Below, in pieces: positions 10,329 through 22,000 of a DNA stretch of 64,000 nucleotides. The stretch lies in the NCBI GenBank assembly GCA_020796225.1, contig CM036769.1:1665001-1729000 (forward strand). The letters run 5' to 3'. The notes under the pieces are model-generated. The model was not told the DNA's origin. It was given only the letters and a program-made list of their open reading frames with translations, and searched no databases. The stretch is from Arion vulgaris (taxonomy: Eukaryota; Mollusca; Gastropoda; Stylommatophora; Arionidae). The translations under genes were made by a program, and so were the position numbers. The first letter of the stretch is position 1. Each line of letters opens with the position of its first letter.

Positions 10329-10512
10329 ATAAGAGGCGACTGAGGTAGGGGCCAAGGGAAACTACTCTAGTAAATAAAAAGCGTCGCAGAAATCGCATGT
10401 GCATACTTGTAGGCGCATAACTGGCACAACATACAATCGTTTTGGCTTAGATCACATACAAATCACAAAAAGTGGTTAGCAAGTGATCGATATGGGCGTT
10501 CGAAGTAGAAGA
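10329..10512 (+). mobile_element. 5'-truncated SINE-A
   Basis: Begins inside the core (TAAGAGGCGACTGAGG) directly after the LINE and runs through AAATAAAAAGCGTCGCAG and GTGATCGATATGGG to GAAGAAGAAGA. The head is missing. Confidence 0.82.
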
Positions 10513-10899
10513 AGAAGACAGTCTTAGCAGTAGCAAATCAGGGACAACAAACAAGCAGAAACTAGCTATACCGCGTTAATACACAGGATTTTCTCAAAAA
10601 ATATGGACCAGTAAACAGTGTTGACAAATCCAAAGTAAGTGTCAACAATCTCCACAGGTTTCAGCACACAACAAGATGTCAACAGTGAATGCATGTTTAT
10701 GCGTTAAACGAAGCGTTGATTAGTAGCAACGGGTTTTTGAAATACAATTTCTATTAATAGTAGTCATCCCGCCTACTAACAACAAAAACAATAACATTAA
10801 AACTAGCTGGTTTAAAAATGTATAAGTGTGTTTGTTAGTTAGTTAGTTTGCTTTAGTTCCTGTCAACAAGTTAACCATTCTTTGTGATCTGTGTGGTCG
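10513..10899. other. Spacer, no gene seen
   Basis: No recognised repeat or coding motif; GTTAGTTAGTTAG-type simple sequence lies near 10835. Confidence 0.4.
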
Positions 10900-11115
10900 G
10901 AAGGGTCTAAAGCCGAACGATTGACTTCACTGCACCGGGTTTACCCCATATGGCTCGGTCCCTCTCCATAGAAATGACACGTAACCTGCCGAGAGTATTG
11001 TATAAATCAGAACTCCGTAGCTCCAGCAAAAATTCTAGGGGTCTCTTGAAAAAAATGCACTCGTAAACAGAACGAGGCAGTTCGGACTCCAAGTATGTCA
11101 GAGGCCTGTACCTCA
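10900..11115 (-). mobile_element. SINE-C copy, antisense
   Basis: The minus strand matches the SINE-C body: AGAGACCCCTAGAATTTTTG, GCTGGAGCTACGGAGTTCTG, CTCTCGGCAGGTTACGTG and CCGAGCCATATGGGGTAAAC. The tRNA-like head is not clear here. Confidence 0.75.
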
Positions 11116-11269
11116 CGGTCTAAGTTCCCGGTCTGTCTACACCCCTGGGAAATGGGGTTGACTTGTATGTTCTAGGGGTCATGAGCAACTACAAGTTTCA
11201 CCTTTTCGCTTTTTTTCTAAAAGAGATTAGCCGACACCTATATTTGCTGGACAGATTTGCACAGATGGG

Positions 11270-11510
11270 CTACGAGATGAAGACACCAAAATAGATGTTG
11301 AATCAATCCAGCAATTTCAGTAGTTGGGATTTACACGTTGCACAAGTATAACTGGATGTATGAGGGGCACAGTGGTGTGTTTAACCAGTGAGACACGGGG
11401 ACCATCAGTATGCATACTATTCGATATATGTTAGGAGAGACTAAGCATCTATGGGTCTGTCCGAAATGCAATGACGTCAGTTTAGTAACAAATAACTATC
11501 AACTTTGAAA
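11270..11510 (+). mobile_element. LINE tail fragment, CAGTATGCATAC family
   Basis: Shares GTTGAATCAATCCAGCAATT, GTGTTTAACCAGT, ATCAGTATGCATAC and CTATGGGTCTGTCC with 38330-38530 and, in part, 21000-21130. At 37825-38545 this sequence follows an RNase H domain, so it is the C-terminal part of that LINE. Confidence 0.65.
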
Positions 11511-11594
11511 CAAGATGGTTCTGGGTTTAATCCCAGACTCGGCGGTGCACTCGTGAGGAAATGAATTGGCTCTCCTGAACACTTCTCTGCTTTT

Positions 11595-11834
11595 GTCAGC
11601 ACACTGGTACCGGGTTGTTAACACAGTGTCGTGGTTTTATGTATTTGTCTTGCGCTTCTCTGGTGACTTGTGTTGTCAGCACACTGTTACCGGGTTGTTA
11701 ACCCAGTGTCGTGTTTTTATGTATTTGTCTTGCGCTTCTCTGGTGACTTGTGTTGTCAGCACACTGTTACCGGGTTGTTAACCCAGTGTCGTGGTTTATG
11801 TATTTGTCTTGTGTTTCTCTGGTGACTTGTGTGA
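11595..11834 (+). repeat. 80-bp tandem repeat, 3 copies, LINE-derived
   Basis: Period 80, starting at 11595, 11675 and 11755 (GTCAGCACACTG...). It is antisense to the 3' end of the LINE that continues to about 12290. The related LINE near 17630-17700 has the corresponding CACACTGCTACTGGGTTGTT segment once per copy. Confidence 0.88.
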
Positions 11835-12290
11835 TGGTTTTCTTAGTCCACTGGCAGAATTCAACTACGTTATTTATTCACCTTTTCCTCAGTCTTCCTC
11901 TCGCCTTCGTTCCTGATATTCTGTTGTGGAAAGCTTTATATGCCTTTTGGTCTGTTCGCATTCTTACTAAGTGCCCAAACCACTTCATTCTCTGTTTCGC
12001 TACATAGTTCAAGCACGGTCTTGTTCCAACCTTTTCTCTGATGCTGGTATTCGTAACTCTGTCGATTGTTGTTGTTGACTTTGCGGAGACATCTCATTTC
12101 GCATGTTGCTATTTTCTGTGTGTGTGTCTTATTCATTGTCCATATTTGACATTGGTAACATAGAGTGGGTATGAAGATGCTGTTGATCAACTGTTGTTTA
12201 GCTGTCAGTGAGATGTTTGGATGTCAGTGGTGAGATCTTTGGATGTCTAAGTAGTGACGCTAGTTGGTAGCTTCCTGAACACTAAGGCCT
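11835..12290 (-). mobile_element. LINE 3' fragment, antisense
   Basis: The minus strand encodes FIPTLCYQCQIWTMNKTHTQ and KIATCEMRCLRKV, the 'YQ.QTWT...E.RCLRK' block of non-LTR ORF2 C-termini. Closely related to 17636-18140. Confidence 0.8.
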
Positions 12291-12664
12291 AGAAATGTCA
12301 ACTGACTTCATACCCTAAGTTCTGAAAAGGCAACGAGAAATGTTATTTATTATTAACCACTTTTATTTAAAATAACATATTTTGTTATAGATGAAAAGAA
12401 TTTGGAAAAATATATGGAACTTGCATTTCATTTCTGATACTCGTGCTGCAATCTGATTCTTGTTTGTGACGCTGATATCTCCGCTACTGCATGTATGCCA
12501 TTTTGTTTATGCTAGAGTTTCACACGTCTCAAGGTCACTGACGTCATAACCAAAACATTTGTTGGAAACAGTTTCTTATTTACGGCCGGACATGGAATAA
12601 TACAGTTTTACAAAGAATGCACCGAAACACCCCTTTCCACACACACACACGTTCTGCCATAGCA
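12291..12664. other. Spacer, no gene seen
   Basis: AT-rich with a short ACACAC run near 12638. Confidence 0.4.
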
Positions 12665-14745
12665 ACAATCATCATCAAGGTGCGTATCCTTTATAGGACA
12701 TTGCTCTCTTTTCAGCTCATCTGAAATTCACTCTGTCTCTTGTCAGTTCACCCACTTCGTCGATGGTCATGTTCATGGTTTCTTTAATATCTTGTAGCCA
12801 TCTTCTTCTTGGTCTGCCTCTGCGTCCTGGGACCCCGCTTTCTAATATTGTTCTTTCCATGCCATCGTGACGCTTGATGTGACCAAAGTATCTAATTTTT
12901 CTGTATAGTATGTTGTTTATCAGCCAATTCTCTTTAACATTTAGTTCTTTCAGGACATCAGTGTTCTTTCTTTTTCTGTCCATGGCATTCGTAGGATCTT
13001 TCTGTAGCATTTAGTTTCGAAGGACTGGATTTTCGTTCTTAATTTTTGTGTAATAGTCCATGATTCACAACCATAAGTAGCCACTGGGAAAATTCATGCT
13101 CTCAATATTTTTAATTTTAGTATTTTGCTGGTGCTTTGCCACATGTTCTTTATTGTGTTTAAACTTCTTGATTGCTATTGCCAATCTTCTTGAGATCTCT
13201 TTGGAGCAGTCACCGTTATTGTTAATTATTGAGCCCAGGTATTACACATTGGAGTTCTTCATTGTTTACTTGGATGTTAGGTGAGCCTTTGCTTTGTCAG
13301 TTGACATGATTTTTGTTTTTTGTGTATTCAAATATAGATGTTGGTCTTCACTATGTTTCTTGGTCATCATGATTAGGTTTTCCAAACCTTCTTTGCTGGT
13401 GGATAATAATACTGTATCGTCTGCGTATCTAAGCTCTGGTATTGATTTGCCGCCTATAGTGAGAGGGTCGTAATTCACATAGTTGGCATCGTTTTTTACA
13501 TTCCTCATGATGTTCTCCGCATATATGTTGAATAAGTATGGTGACAAAATACATCCCTGTCGTACCCTTTTGAATCTCGAACCATTCAGCTATTTCACCT
13601 CCTATTTTAATGGTTGCCTGTTGTTCGTGGTATAGAGATTCTATGAGTTGTATTATGTGTGTTGGAAAGTGTATGTCTGTCATGATGTTCCACATTTTCT
13701 GATGTTGTACATGGTCGAAAGCCTTGCTATAGTCTATGAAACATGCATGCAAGTCTATGTTGTATTCTCTGCATTTCTCGATAATGAGTCTCATGCTACA
13801 AATATGATCTCTAGTGCCCCTACCTCTTCTGAAACCTGCTTGTGTTTCGTGTATTTCATCTTCTAATTTTTGTTCCATCCTCTTCATTATGATTTTTAGT
13901 AGGATTTTGCTGGCGTGACTTGTAAGGGCAATAGTTCTGTAGTTGGTGCATAGTTTCATGTTTCCTTCTTTGGACTAGGTATAAATACTGATCTTTCCAT
14001 TCCTTTGGCCAGGAGGAGCTATTCCATATCTTTGTGCACAATTTATGATATACCCGAACACTGGCCTCCCCATCTGCTTGAATCAATTCCGCTGGTATAT
14101 CATCGCACCCTGGTGACTTCCTTCTCTTCAGGCTTTTGATGGCCAGGCGCACTTCATCCAACATGGGCTCTGGTTCTGTCTCTTCGCTTTCTGTTATTAT
14201 CTTATGTGGATTTTTAGATGTGTCTTCATACATGTTTCTGCAGTACTCACGCCATCTTTCTAGTACATCTTTCTTTTCTGTTAATGTTTTGCCATTGTTA
14301 TCGTTTATGACTTGTATTGATGGGCTGAAGTCACGTGTCATTATATTAATTTCGTTGTACATTTCTCTCTCTTTCCTTTGTTTTCTTAATTCATCAATTT
14401 TATTGCATGAGGTGATTATGTGTTATTTCTTGTCTTTTCGGATTTATTTCTTGACTTCTCTTGAGCAGTTTTTAAATTCAGTGCTGTTTCGTTTTAACCC
14501 TGTTTGTTTTAGCTTTCTTCTTTCTTCAATTAGCTTCAGTGTTTTTTCAGTTATGTAGACCTGTTTCTTGTATACTTTCCTGGGTATGATGTTTTGTGCG
14601 GTGGAGAGCAATATATCTCTTGCCTGTGTTGCCAGTTCGTCAGGTGTCATGTCCTCTTGAGCCGCCATAAGTATGTATAGCAACACTAATAATAACAAAT
14701 ATGTGACTATAAAAACAAAAACAATGTAAAATAAAAACATAAATT
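12665..14745 (-). mobile_element. LINE ORF2, antisense: longest reverse transcriptase copy
   Basis: Read from 14745 to 12665. An N-terminal linker (DELATQARDILLSTAQNI) is followed by LKRRKSPGCDDIPAELIQ, NYRTIALTSHASKILLKII, ETQAGFRRGRGTRDHI, motif A FIDYSKAFDHV, PYLFNIYAENI, catalytic YADD (RYADDTVLLST), and the tail RYFGHIKRHDGMERTI with GRRGRPRRRWLQDIKETM. At least three frameshifts or stops separate the pieces, near 13950, 13550 and 13260. The + strand 3' flank has ATCATCATC, matching the GATGATGAT end of the relative at 54715-54955. No endonuclease domain is visible. Dead copy. Confidence 0.88.
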
Positions 14746-14799
14746 GGAAATACTAATCTGAAAAATGAAATATTAAAGAGCATGCGAAAATAAGCAGCA

Positions 14800-15325
14800 A
14801 TATTGGTTGACTTCCTCTTCTCCTCTTTGCCGTAATGCCTCCTGTCATGATGGCCTCCAACCCTTCGTGTCTCTTTATATATCCAAAAATACTTCAGTTT
14901 TCTCATTCTTATTTGTAGCATCAGCCAGTTTTCTTAGACTTTCTTTCTGGATAGATCTATTTGTTCGATACGCTGTCCATAATATACGGATGACTTTTCT
15001 GTAACACTTGTATTCAAAAGCAGATATATGTTTTTGCCTTGCTATAGCCTATAAAGCCTTGTTAAATGTCCATGCTTCACACCCATACGTTGCCACTGGG
15101 AATATGCATGCTCTTAGTATTCGTAGCTTTGTTTTCCTGTCAGTCCCATTCCATAATGTTTATAGATGCTAAAGTTTTTTGGCAAAGCCATGTTTGTTCT
15201 TCTTTTAATCTCTTTCATCCCATTACCATCTGTTGTTAGCAGTGAACCACGATATTCAAAACTGATCACATTTTCTATTTTCTCTCCGTTGATAAAAATA
15301 TCAAATTTGAGGCCAAATAGGAGCA
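14800..15325 (-). mobile_element. LINE 3' fragment, antisense (unexpanded relative)
   Basis: The minus strand reads FDIFINGEKIENVISFEY, GSLLTTDGNGMKEIKRRTN, then the TLTGK and YGCE.WTF region. It is homologous to 751-1360. Bases 14975-15000 are the single-copy counterpart of the 26-bp array unit, followed by GTAACA in both loci. Confidence 0.75.
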
Positions 15326-15890
15326 ATTTTCGCAGCAGATGGAAGTGTCGATAGCGAAATCAGCAATCGTTGCACAAAAGCTAACCAGGTACTGGGACAG
15401 TTAACATCACTGTTGTCACATACAGAGATACCGCTAAAAACTAAAGCAAATCTCATAAGAACGATTTTCTGGCCAACACTTTGTTACCAGTGTCATGGCC
15501 AATAACAGCAGCTAATGAGCGGAAAATCATAACAGCAGAGATGAGATGTCTTAGAAGAGCTGCATTTGTGACAATAAGAGACAAAATTAGAAATTAAGAA
15601 ATCAGAAGAAGACTGGATGTGAAACCAGTCATGCAATTCATAAAAGTTCAACAGATTAAATGGTTTGGACACCTGACCAGAATGCCCTGGTATCGCCTAC
15701 CAAAGAGAGCCACACAGAAAAAGTATAATGAGTACAATGCAAGATGAAGACCACGCAAAAGATGGAGCGACGGCATCAAGAACAGCCTTACGAAAATGAC
15801 TATAAGCTTACAAAGTGCTTTAAAACAAGCACACACAAGATCACTACCCCCTCCTCTATAAACAAGTAAATGGTGGAAGAGAAGAAAAAA
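15326..15890 (+). mobile_element. LINE 3' fragment, sense
   Basis: Encodes DGSVDSEISNRCTKANQVLG, FWPTLCYQCHG, EMRCLRRA, QQIKWFGHLTRMPWYRLPKR and RPRKRWSDGIK with internal stops. This is a typical ORF2 C-terminus. It ends about 120 bp before the IFT52 start codon. Confidence 0.82.
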
Positions 15891-16009
15891 AGATAAAAAT
15901 TTCTTGTGTCACGTTTATTTCTTATCTACCAATTACTATAAAGGATTTTCTTGCACTGCGGTCCTCTCTTCCCATGATCCCGTTGTAAATAGTTTCTAAC
16001 GAAGCCGCC
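15891..16009 (+). promoter_or_regulatory. Inferred IFT52 5' UTR and proximal promoter
   Basis: Only about 120 bp separate the LINE fragment from the start codon, so the core promoter and 5' UTR should fall here unless an upstream non-coding exon exists. The sequence becomes locally more GC-rich near 15958-16027. I see no clear TATA box. RFX X-boxes are common in ciliary gene promoters, but I did not find a convincing one here. Confidence 0.3.
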
Positions 16010-16027
16010 ATGGCGCCGACAGCGGAG
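16010..16027 (+). CDS. IFT52: IFT52 exon 1 (start codon, 6 codons)
   Basis: ATG in a strong Kozak context (GCCGCCATGG) encodes MAPTAE, then the donor GTTTGT. Phase 0 at the donor matches the phase 0 acceptor of exon 2. It is chosen because exon 2 has no initiator Met after its acceptor. A short exon like this is weakly determined; a transcript would confirm it. Confidence 0.68.
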
Positions 16028-19000
16028 GTTTGTTATCGTTACTATAGTGTATAATAACTTAACAATTTTGTACACATATTTAAACATTTCATTAGTTTTA
16101 GAGCTGTAGTCCTAGGATAATATTGAGTTGTAAGACGTGTCATGATAATGACACATTGTTATCACAATTCCAATTATGAATCCTGTTTTTTGACTCGTCT
16201 ATTTGTTTTGTTTTTTAGGATTCTTGAAAGACAGAATGTTGAGTACACTGTACACCTTTCCATTTGCATACTATGATATTAGATAATTCTTTTGGAATAA
16301 ACTTAAACCAGAAATGATATATGTTGAAAGCTTAAATAGAAACGGTAAAAACATGACAATATTTATTACGAGTATGTTCTGGATCAAACAGACAATTATA
16401 GTCTCAGTTGGTAACCATGCATATTATTAGGTAAGTTATAATAAATAATACTATAAAATTTCCGTTGTGTAAAAGTAGGTTTGAGCACACTAACACATAA
16501 GAACAAATACTGTTATATACATTGCTACAGCATACAAAATCAACAAAACAAGAAGAGACGATTAAAACATGTTCCTTAGAGTTTACTAATTGAATTTTAT
16601 GTGACCAAAAAACAGAAGGTAGAAAGGCAGAATATAATTAACTGATAACTTCATTCTATAATTAACAAAAATGGAAATTGCACAAAGGAAGTTAGAAGAA
16701 GACTAGCCATTGCTTTCCAGAGGGTATGAAATCGGGGATCGAGAGAGAGAGAGAGAGATGGTATGCTATCGGGGATCGAGAGAGAGAGAGAGAGAGAGCG
16801 AGATGGTATGCAATGAAGAAACTATGGCAAGACACCAGCATAGTAACAAAAGTAAAATTTGACAACATACAAATTCCCTGTGGCAACATATGGTGTCCAA
16901 TCATGGATCATAACATACACATTACAAAATAAAATTGAAGCTTTTGAAACAAGGTGTTACAGAAAAGTTATTAGAACATCCTGGACAGAGAAGATAAAAA
17001 ACAAAGTCATCCTACAAGACCTTCATATCGAGGAGCATTCCCACATAAATAACATCATGTTCCTGGAAGATGAAATATTTTGTCCATGTTTAACATCACA
17101 GTGGTTTGGAGAGAACAGCAATGGAAGGCATGGTTGGGGCAGGGATGACCAAGATGAAGGTGGCAGCAGGACATTTAAAAAAAACATTGAACATAACACA
17201 CGAGAACTTGCTAGAGACTGAGTGTTTTTCAAGCGGGCTGTGATGAAAGTGACATTCCACAAGGGACATGCAACTACTTGATAACTAACTGAAAAATATT
17301 GAATTCTCAGATATTATATGTCTAACGTTGCAGTAACAGCATGTTAGAAAACAATATAGGTAACAAAAGTAGATTAATATATTCCAGAGTAGGATATCTT
17401 TGTATCTTCTTTTTTTCACGTCACACTGCTACTGGGTTGTTGCACAGTGTCGTGGTTTTCTGTTTTTGTTTTTGTTTTCAGTTACTTGATAACTAACTGA
17501 AAAATATTGAATTCTCAGATATTATATGTCTAACGTTGCAGTAACAGCATGTTAGAAAACAATATAGGTAACAAAAGTAGATTAATATATTCCAGAGTAG
17601 GATATCTTTGTATCTTCTTTTTTTCACGTCACACTGCTACTGGGTTGTTGCACAGTGTCGTGGTTTTCTGTTTTTGTTTTGCGCTGTCCTGGTGGCTTGG
17701 GTGATTGTTATTTTTGCTCTTTGACAAGATTCTGCTATGCCATCTAACCATCTTTTCATGGTCTTCCTCTCGCCTTCCTTCCTGATGTTCTGTTTTAGAA
17801 GACTGTATACTGTGGAGTTTGGATGCATTCTTATCAAATGGCCAAACCACTTCATTCTTTGTTTCTCAATGTAATTCAAGAAAGGTTCTGTACCAACTTT
17901 CTTTCTTATGCTGATGTTGGTGTCTGTCTTTTCTGGTGTTGGTAACTTTTCGCAAGCAGCACATTTCACATGTAGTTATTTTTTGTGACTGCGCTTGGCT
18001 CATTGTCCATGTTTGGCTCTGGTAACACAAAGTAGGTATGAAATTGCTGTTGATCATCTGTTGTTTAGTTGCCTGTGAAATTTGTGGGTGCCTTAACAAT
18101 TGGGCTAGCTGGTAGGTTACAGCATTTACTTTTTTCACTCTAGCCTCTATCTCTCTTTCTAGTCTTCCGTCTTCATGCTTCTTTTGAATTCTTTGTATTT
18201 GAATTCATTGTATTTGAGTATCTTTGTGTATTTACTATTAATGATGAGTTGTTCTATACAAATTTTGTTTGCCATACGTTATGTAAATATTTTGTTGCAT
18301 AAATTACAGGGATTAGATGACAAGAATTTAGGAAGTACAGTTCTATTCAATGCAAGCAAGAAGGAGTTATTCAACCTGAACAATGGACTCAAAACACTGA
18401 ACAGAAAACTGCGGTCATCATGGAGACTGCTAACGTAAGCCTAGTTTTACTTTCTACAATCAGTTACCTAATCTCAGAGATCTATGCAGCAAGATAAGTT
18501 ACCTTCATGAACCTGTTTATCAGCGGGAGGTCTTTGTGGGTGTTCTACAATTTCTTCTTCAAATTAGTCTGATGGTGTCGGGTTTAAGACCTTGTTGAAG
18601 AGGGGGCACATTTGAACAATGTGTTTAAGATTCTGTGGGACCTATTGACATGACTATTGGTCAGTTAGAGGGGTTTTTATATCACAGAGATGTGCTTGTA
18701 ATCTGCAGTGTTCTGTGGGGAGCTTAAAGATAAGGGTTTGTTGGGAGTTTGTTTACCCTTGAAGATATGGTCTTGGGGGTATTTGCAGCTTGTTATTTGG
18801 CTCAATTCACTTTTCTTTGTTTGTGTGAATGTTTTTGTTTCCCTAGGTGAAATTATATGGTGGAATTGTTTCTTTTTGAGTGCATGCTTTTGCCAGCTGT
18901 CTCATTTCCTGATACTGTTCTGAGAGGAACGCAGTGGGGTCACCAGAAAAGATAGACTACGAAATGAGGATATCAGAAGCAGAGTGGACATAACTTCATG

Positions 19001-22000
19001 CACTGAATTCATTGAAAGACAAGAAATGCAGTTGTTTTTACATTTAATGAGAAATGTTCCATTGAAATCAGTGACTATAGGGGTCACAGAGCAGTTACGT
19101 ATGCCATATAAGTGTTGACTGAAATTGGTAGATTATATTGCAATGCTCGCATGTAAAATCATCCTTAATAATAAAAGTGTTTAAGTCTTCTTCACTTTTC
19201 AACTCCCAACGGAGCACAGGTCTTCAACAAACTTCTTCCAGCTCTTCCTCTCTCTTGCCATCTCTTCCAATTCTTTTCAGTGTTTTACCCATCCTTTTAA
19301 TATCAGCCTCCAGCTCTCTTCTCCAGGTCTGTATAGGCCTTCTCCTACTCCTCTTTCCCTGCGGGTTCCAAAACAGGGCCTGTCTTGCAATGCTTCCAGT
19401 CGATCTTCTCAATGTATGTCCTATCCATCGCCAGCGTAATTTTAAGTCTAACTGAAGATAATAATCAAACATGTACTTTCTATTTGAATGACAGCAACAA
19501 AGATGATATAACACTTGACAGACTGACTCAAGCTAGAATATTTGTGATTCCTGGTTCTAGAGAGAAGTTCACAGCAGCTGAGGTGAGTTGGAATTGTTAG
19601 CAGAGGTCATATTGATATTTTTGAATTTCATACGATTGGGACATATGTTTGAGATATTGTGGGGTAGTAGCAGAGCTCTGGATTTAATTGCATATTGCAG
19701 ACTCGACAGACACTTACATAAACTAGGAATAATTCAAACAGCTCTCTGCCAGTATCAGCAGGTGGAGTAGATGCCAGAGCATGTCCTGCAAGACTATCCT
19801 TTCCTGAGTAAGCTGAGACGCAACATTTAGCCACACCTAGTCCACCTAAAAACCAAGCTTTGGGGAAACCTAACAGACCTGAAGATGACTATCCAGTTTG
19901 TGGTACACAGTAAACTAAGCGAATGACCAGAGATGCTGAGGCAGAAAAAGGAAAAAGGATTCAACCAGTAATGTGTAATGTTCCATTTCTGATATGGCTG
20001 ATATCTATAATCGCTCTTCATATAGTTTGTCCTTTGCAGGACTATCACCACAGCCTACCTGGGGGATCTCTGTCACATAGAAGTTAGGTGCTTGCCTCTC
20101 GTTTCAAAGGTACTCGGTTCACTCCCTCGTGGAGCCATCAGGATATTTTTCAAGAGATCCTTGATCTCAGTGTAGGTGAGATTGAGTTCCTAGTCCTATT
20201 GGAGACGGACGATATAAAGGAGGTCATGTATTTAATTTGAGCACGTAAAAGAACCCATGACAGTTCAAAATCAAGAAGAGCAGGCTGGAAAGCCGCTGCC
20301 CGGACAAAATGTATTAGAAAATTTATTCATAAAACATGCCCTACAAAATACCTTCACCATCTTCAAAATTACATCGGGGACCCTAGCTGGTGCTACAGAA
20401 TTCATGCTCTGCGCTAAGATCTTCTAGTGTAAGTAAAAGATCGGAACACACCTGGTTACTTACGGAAGTGCAATGATGATGGTCCTATCAATAAATCTAT
20501 CTGGGATCGTGATAACAAAGTTGATAAATTGTTGTGATGGTGTTCCGTGGAAATTCTGAGTTTTGAGAACAACTTGGCCAAAAATTCTTGGTGTGCACAT
20601 GGTATGCAGTTAGACAACAGGAAACCTTGATACTTTGTTTGGAGATCTAAATAACAAATTACTCTTAAGTCGGAGTAAAACTCGCTTGATTGACAAGAGA
20701 CATTGGTGATAAGGAACATTAGTTTTCTTGCAAAAATCATCCAGAGGTGCCAGATTGAGAGAGATGAGTGTCTATTGGTGCAGCTCGAAAAGAACTACAT
20801 ACCAAATATGCAAAGAGATTGATTAATCAACATCAAACTGGCGTGGTGGGTCGCTGGATGCTGCTGGATTTGTTGAGGCCTGGATCAGATCACCTATAAA
20901 CCCATCCAGCGTGCTATAATGATAGTCCTCATATAACTGATAACTAAAATTATATTGAATCTATTCACTGATTTAAGGAGTTTGTAATTGGATGTTGTAG
21001 AAGCAGTAATTGATGCATGACAAGTAAAATGAGGAGTGTGCTTCACTAGGTAGCAGCAGAAACCTTCAGTATGCATACCCTTCTACATTTATGGGAGAGA
21101 CTGAACACCTATGGGTCTGTCCGGAGTGCTATCATGTTGGTTCAGTAACCAAACATCAATGAAAAACATTTTCTTCTGCTGCAATCGACGTCTGCTATGC
21201 CACTACTTTGGTATGTATCATAAACAGGGGCCCGTCTGCCCAGCGTGTTCGTAGTGCGTTGGACGACGAGTGACTATCCCTCTGTGTGTGCAGGTTCAAT
21301 TCCGCGGGATGGCAGAAAAAGCCACAGATTCCCCAGATTTACGGTGTTCGTGACACCGAACCGAAGGTTTACGATGTCCATGGCACCGAGTCGAAGAGCT
21401 GAAAAGCTCAAGTGCTTCTGGATTGGAAAAAAATAAAAAATCATAAACTGGGCAGTGCTCTTGAGGTCTTCACCAGTCCCCCGTAGTTTGTTCTGAAGTG
21501 TTGTTCCTGTTGATCAGGGAAAAGACTTATATAAATGACACTGTATTTTTGTAGTTTGATTGTTTATGATATCAAACTGCCGTCTGTATTTCTTTGCCAG
21601 TTTTCTGCAATGAAACTGTATGTGGAATCTGGAGGAAGCTTGTTTGTTATGCTTGGTGAAGGTGGTGAAAGCAAGTTTGAAACTAATATCAATTACTTTC
21701 TAGAGGAATACGGGATCATGATTAACAATGGTAAGTTTTTCTTTTACAAATGACTGAATACTTTTCTTTATTTAACAGTTTATTATGTTGATTAGTATAC
21801 AAAAGACAAGATCAGCATTTACTATTCTGAAGAACATATGGAGTTCAAGAATGATCTGGAACAAAACTAAGATAATGATAATTAACTGGAATGTCAAGGC
21901 TGTCCTTCTATATGGAGCGGAGACATGGAGAACGACTAAGGGAGCATAAAAATTGCAGACATTCATCAATAGATGCCTGCGCACGTTACTCCATCTGTGA

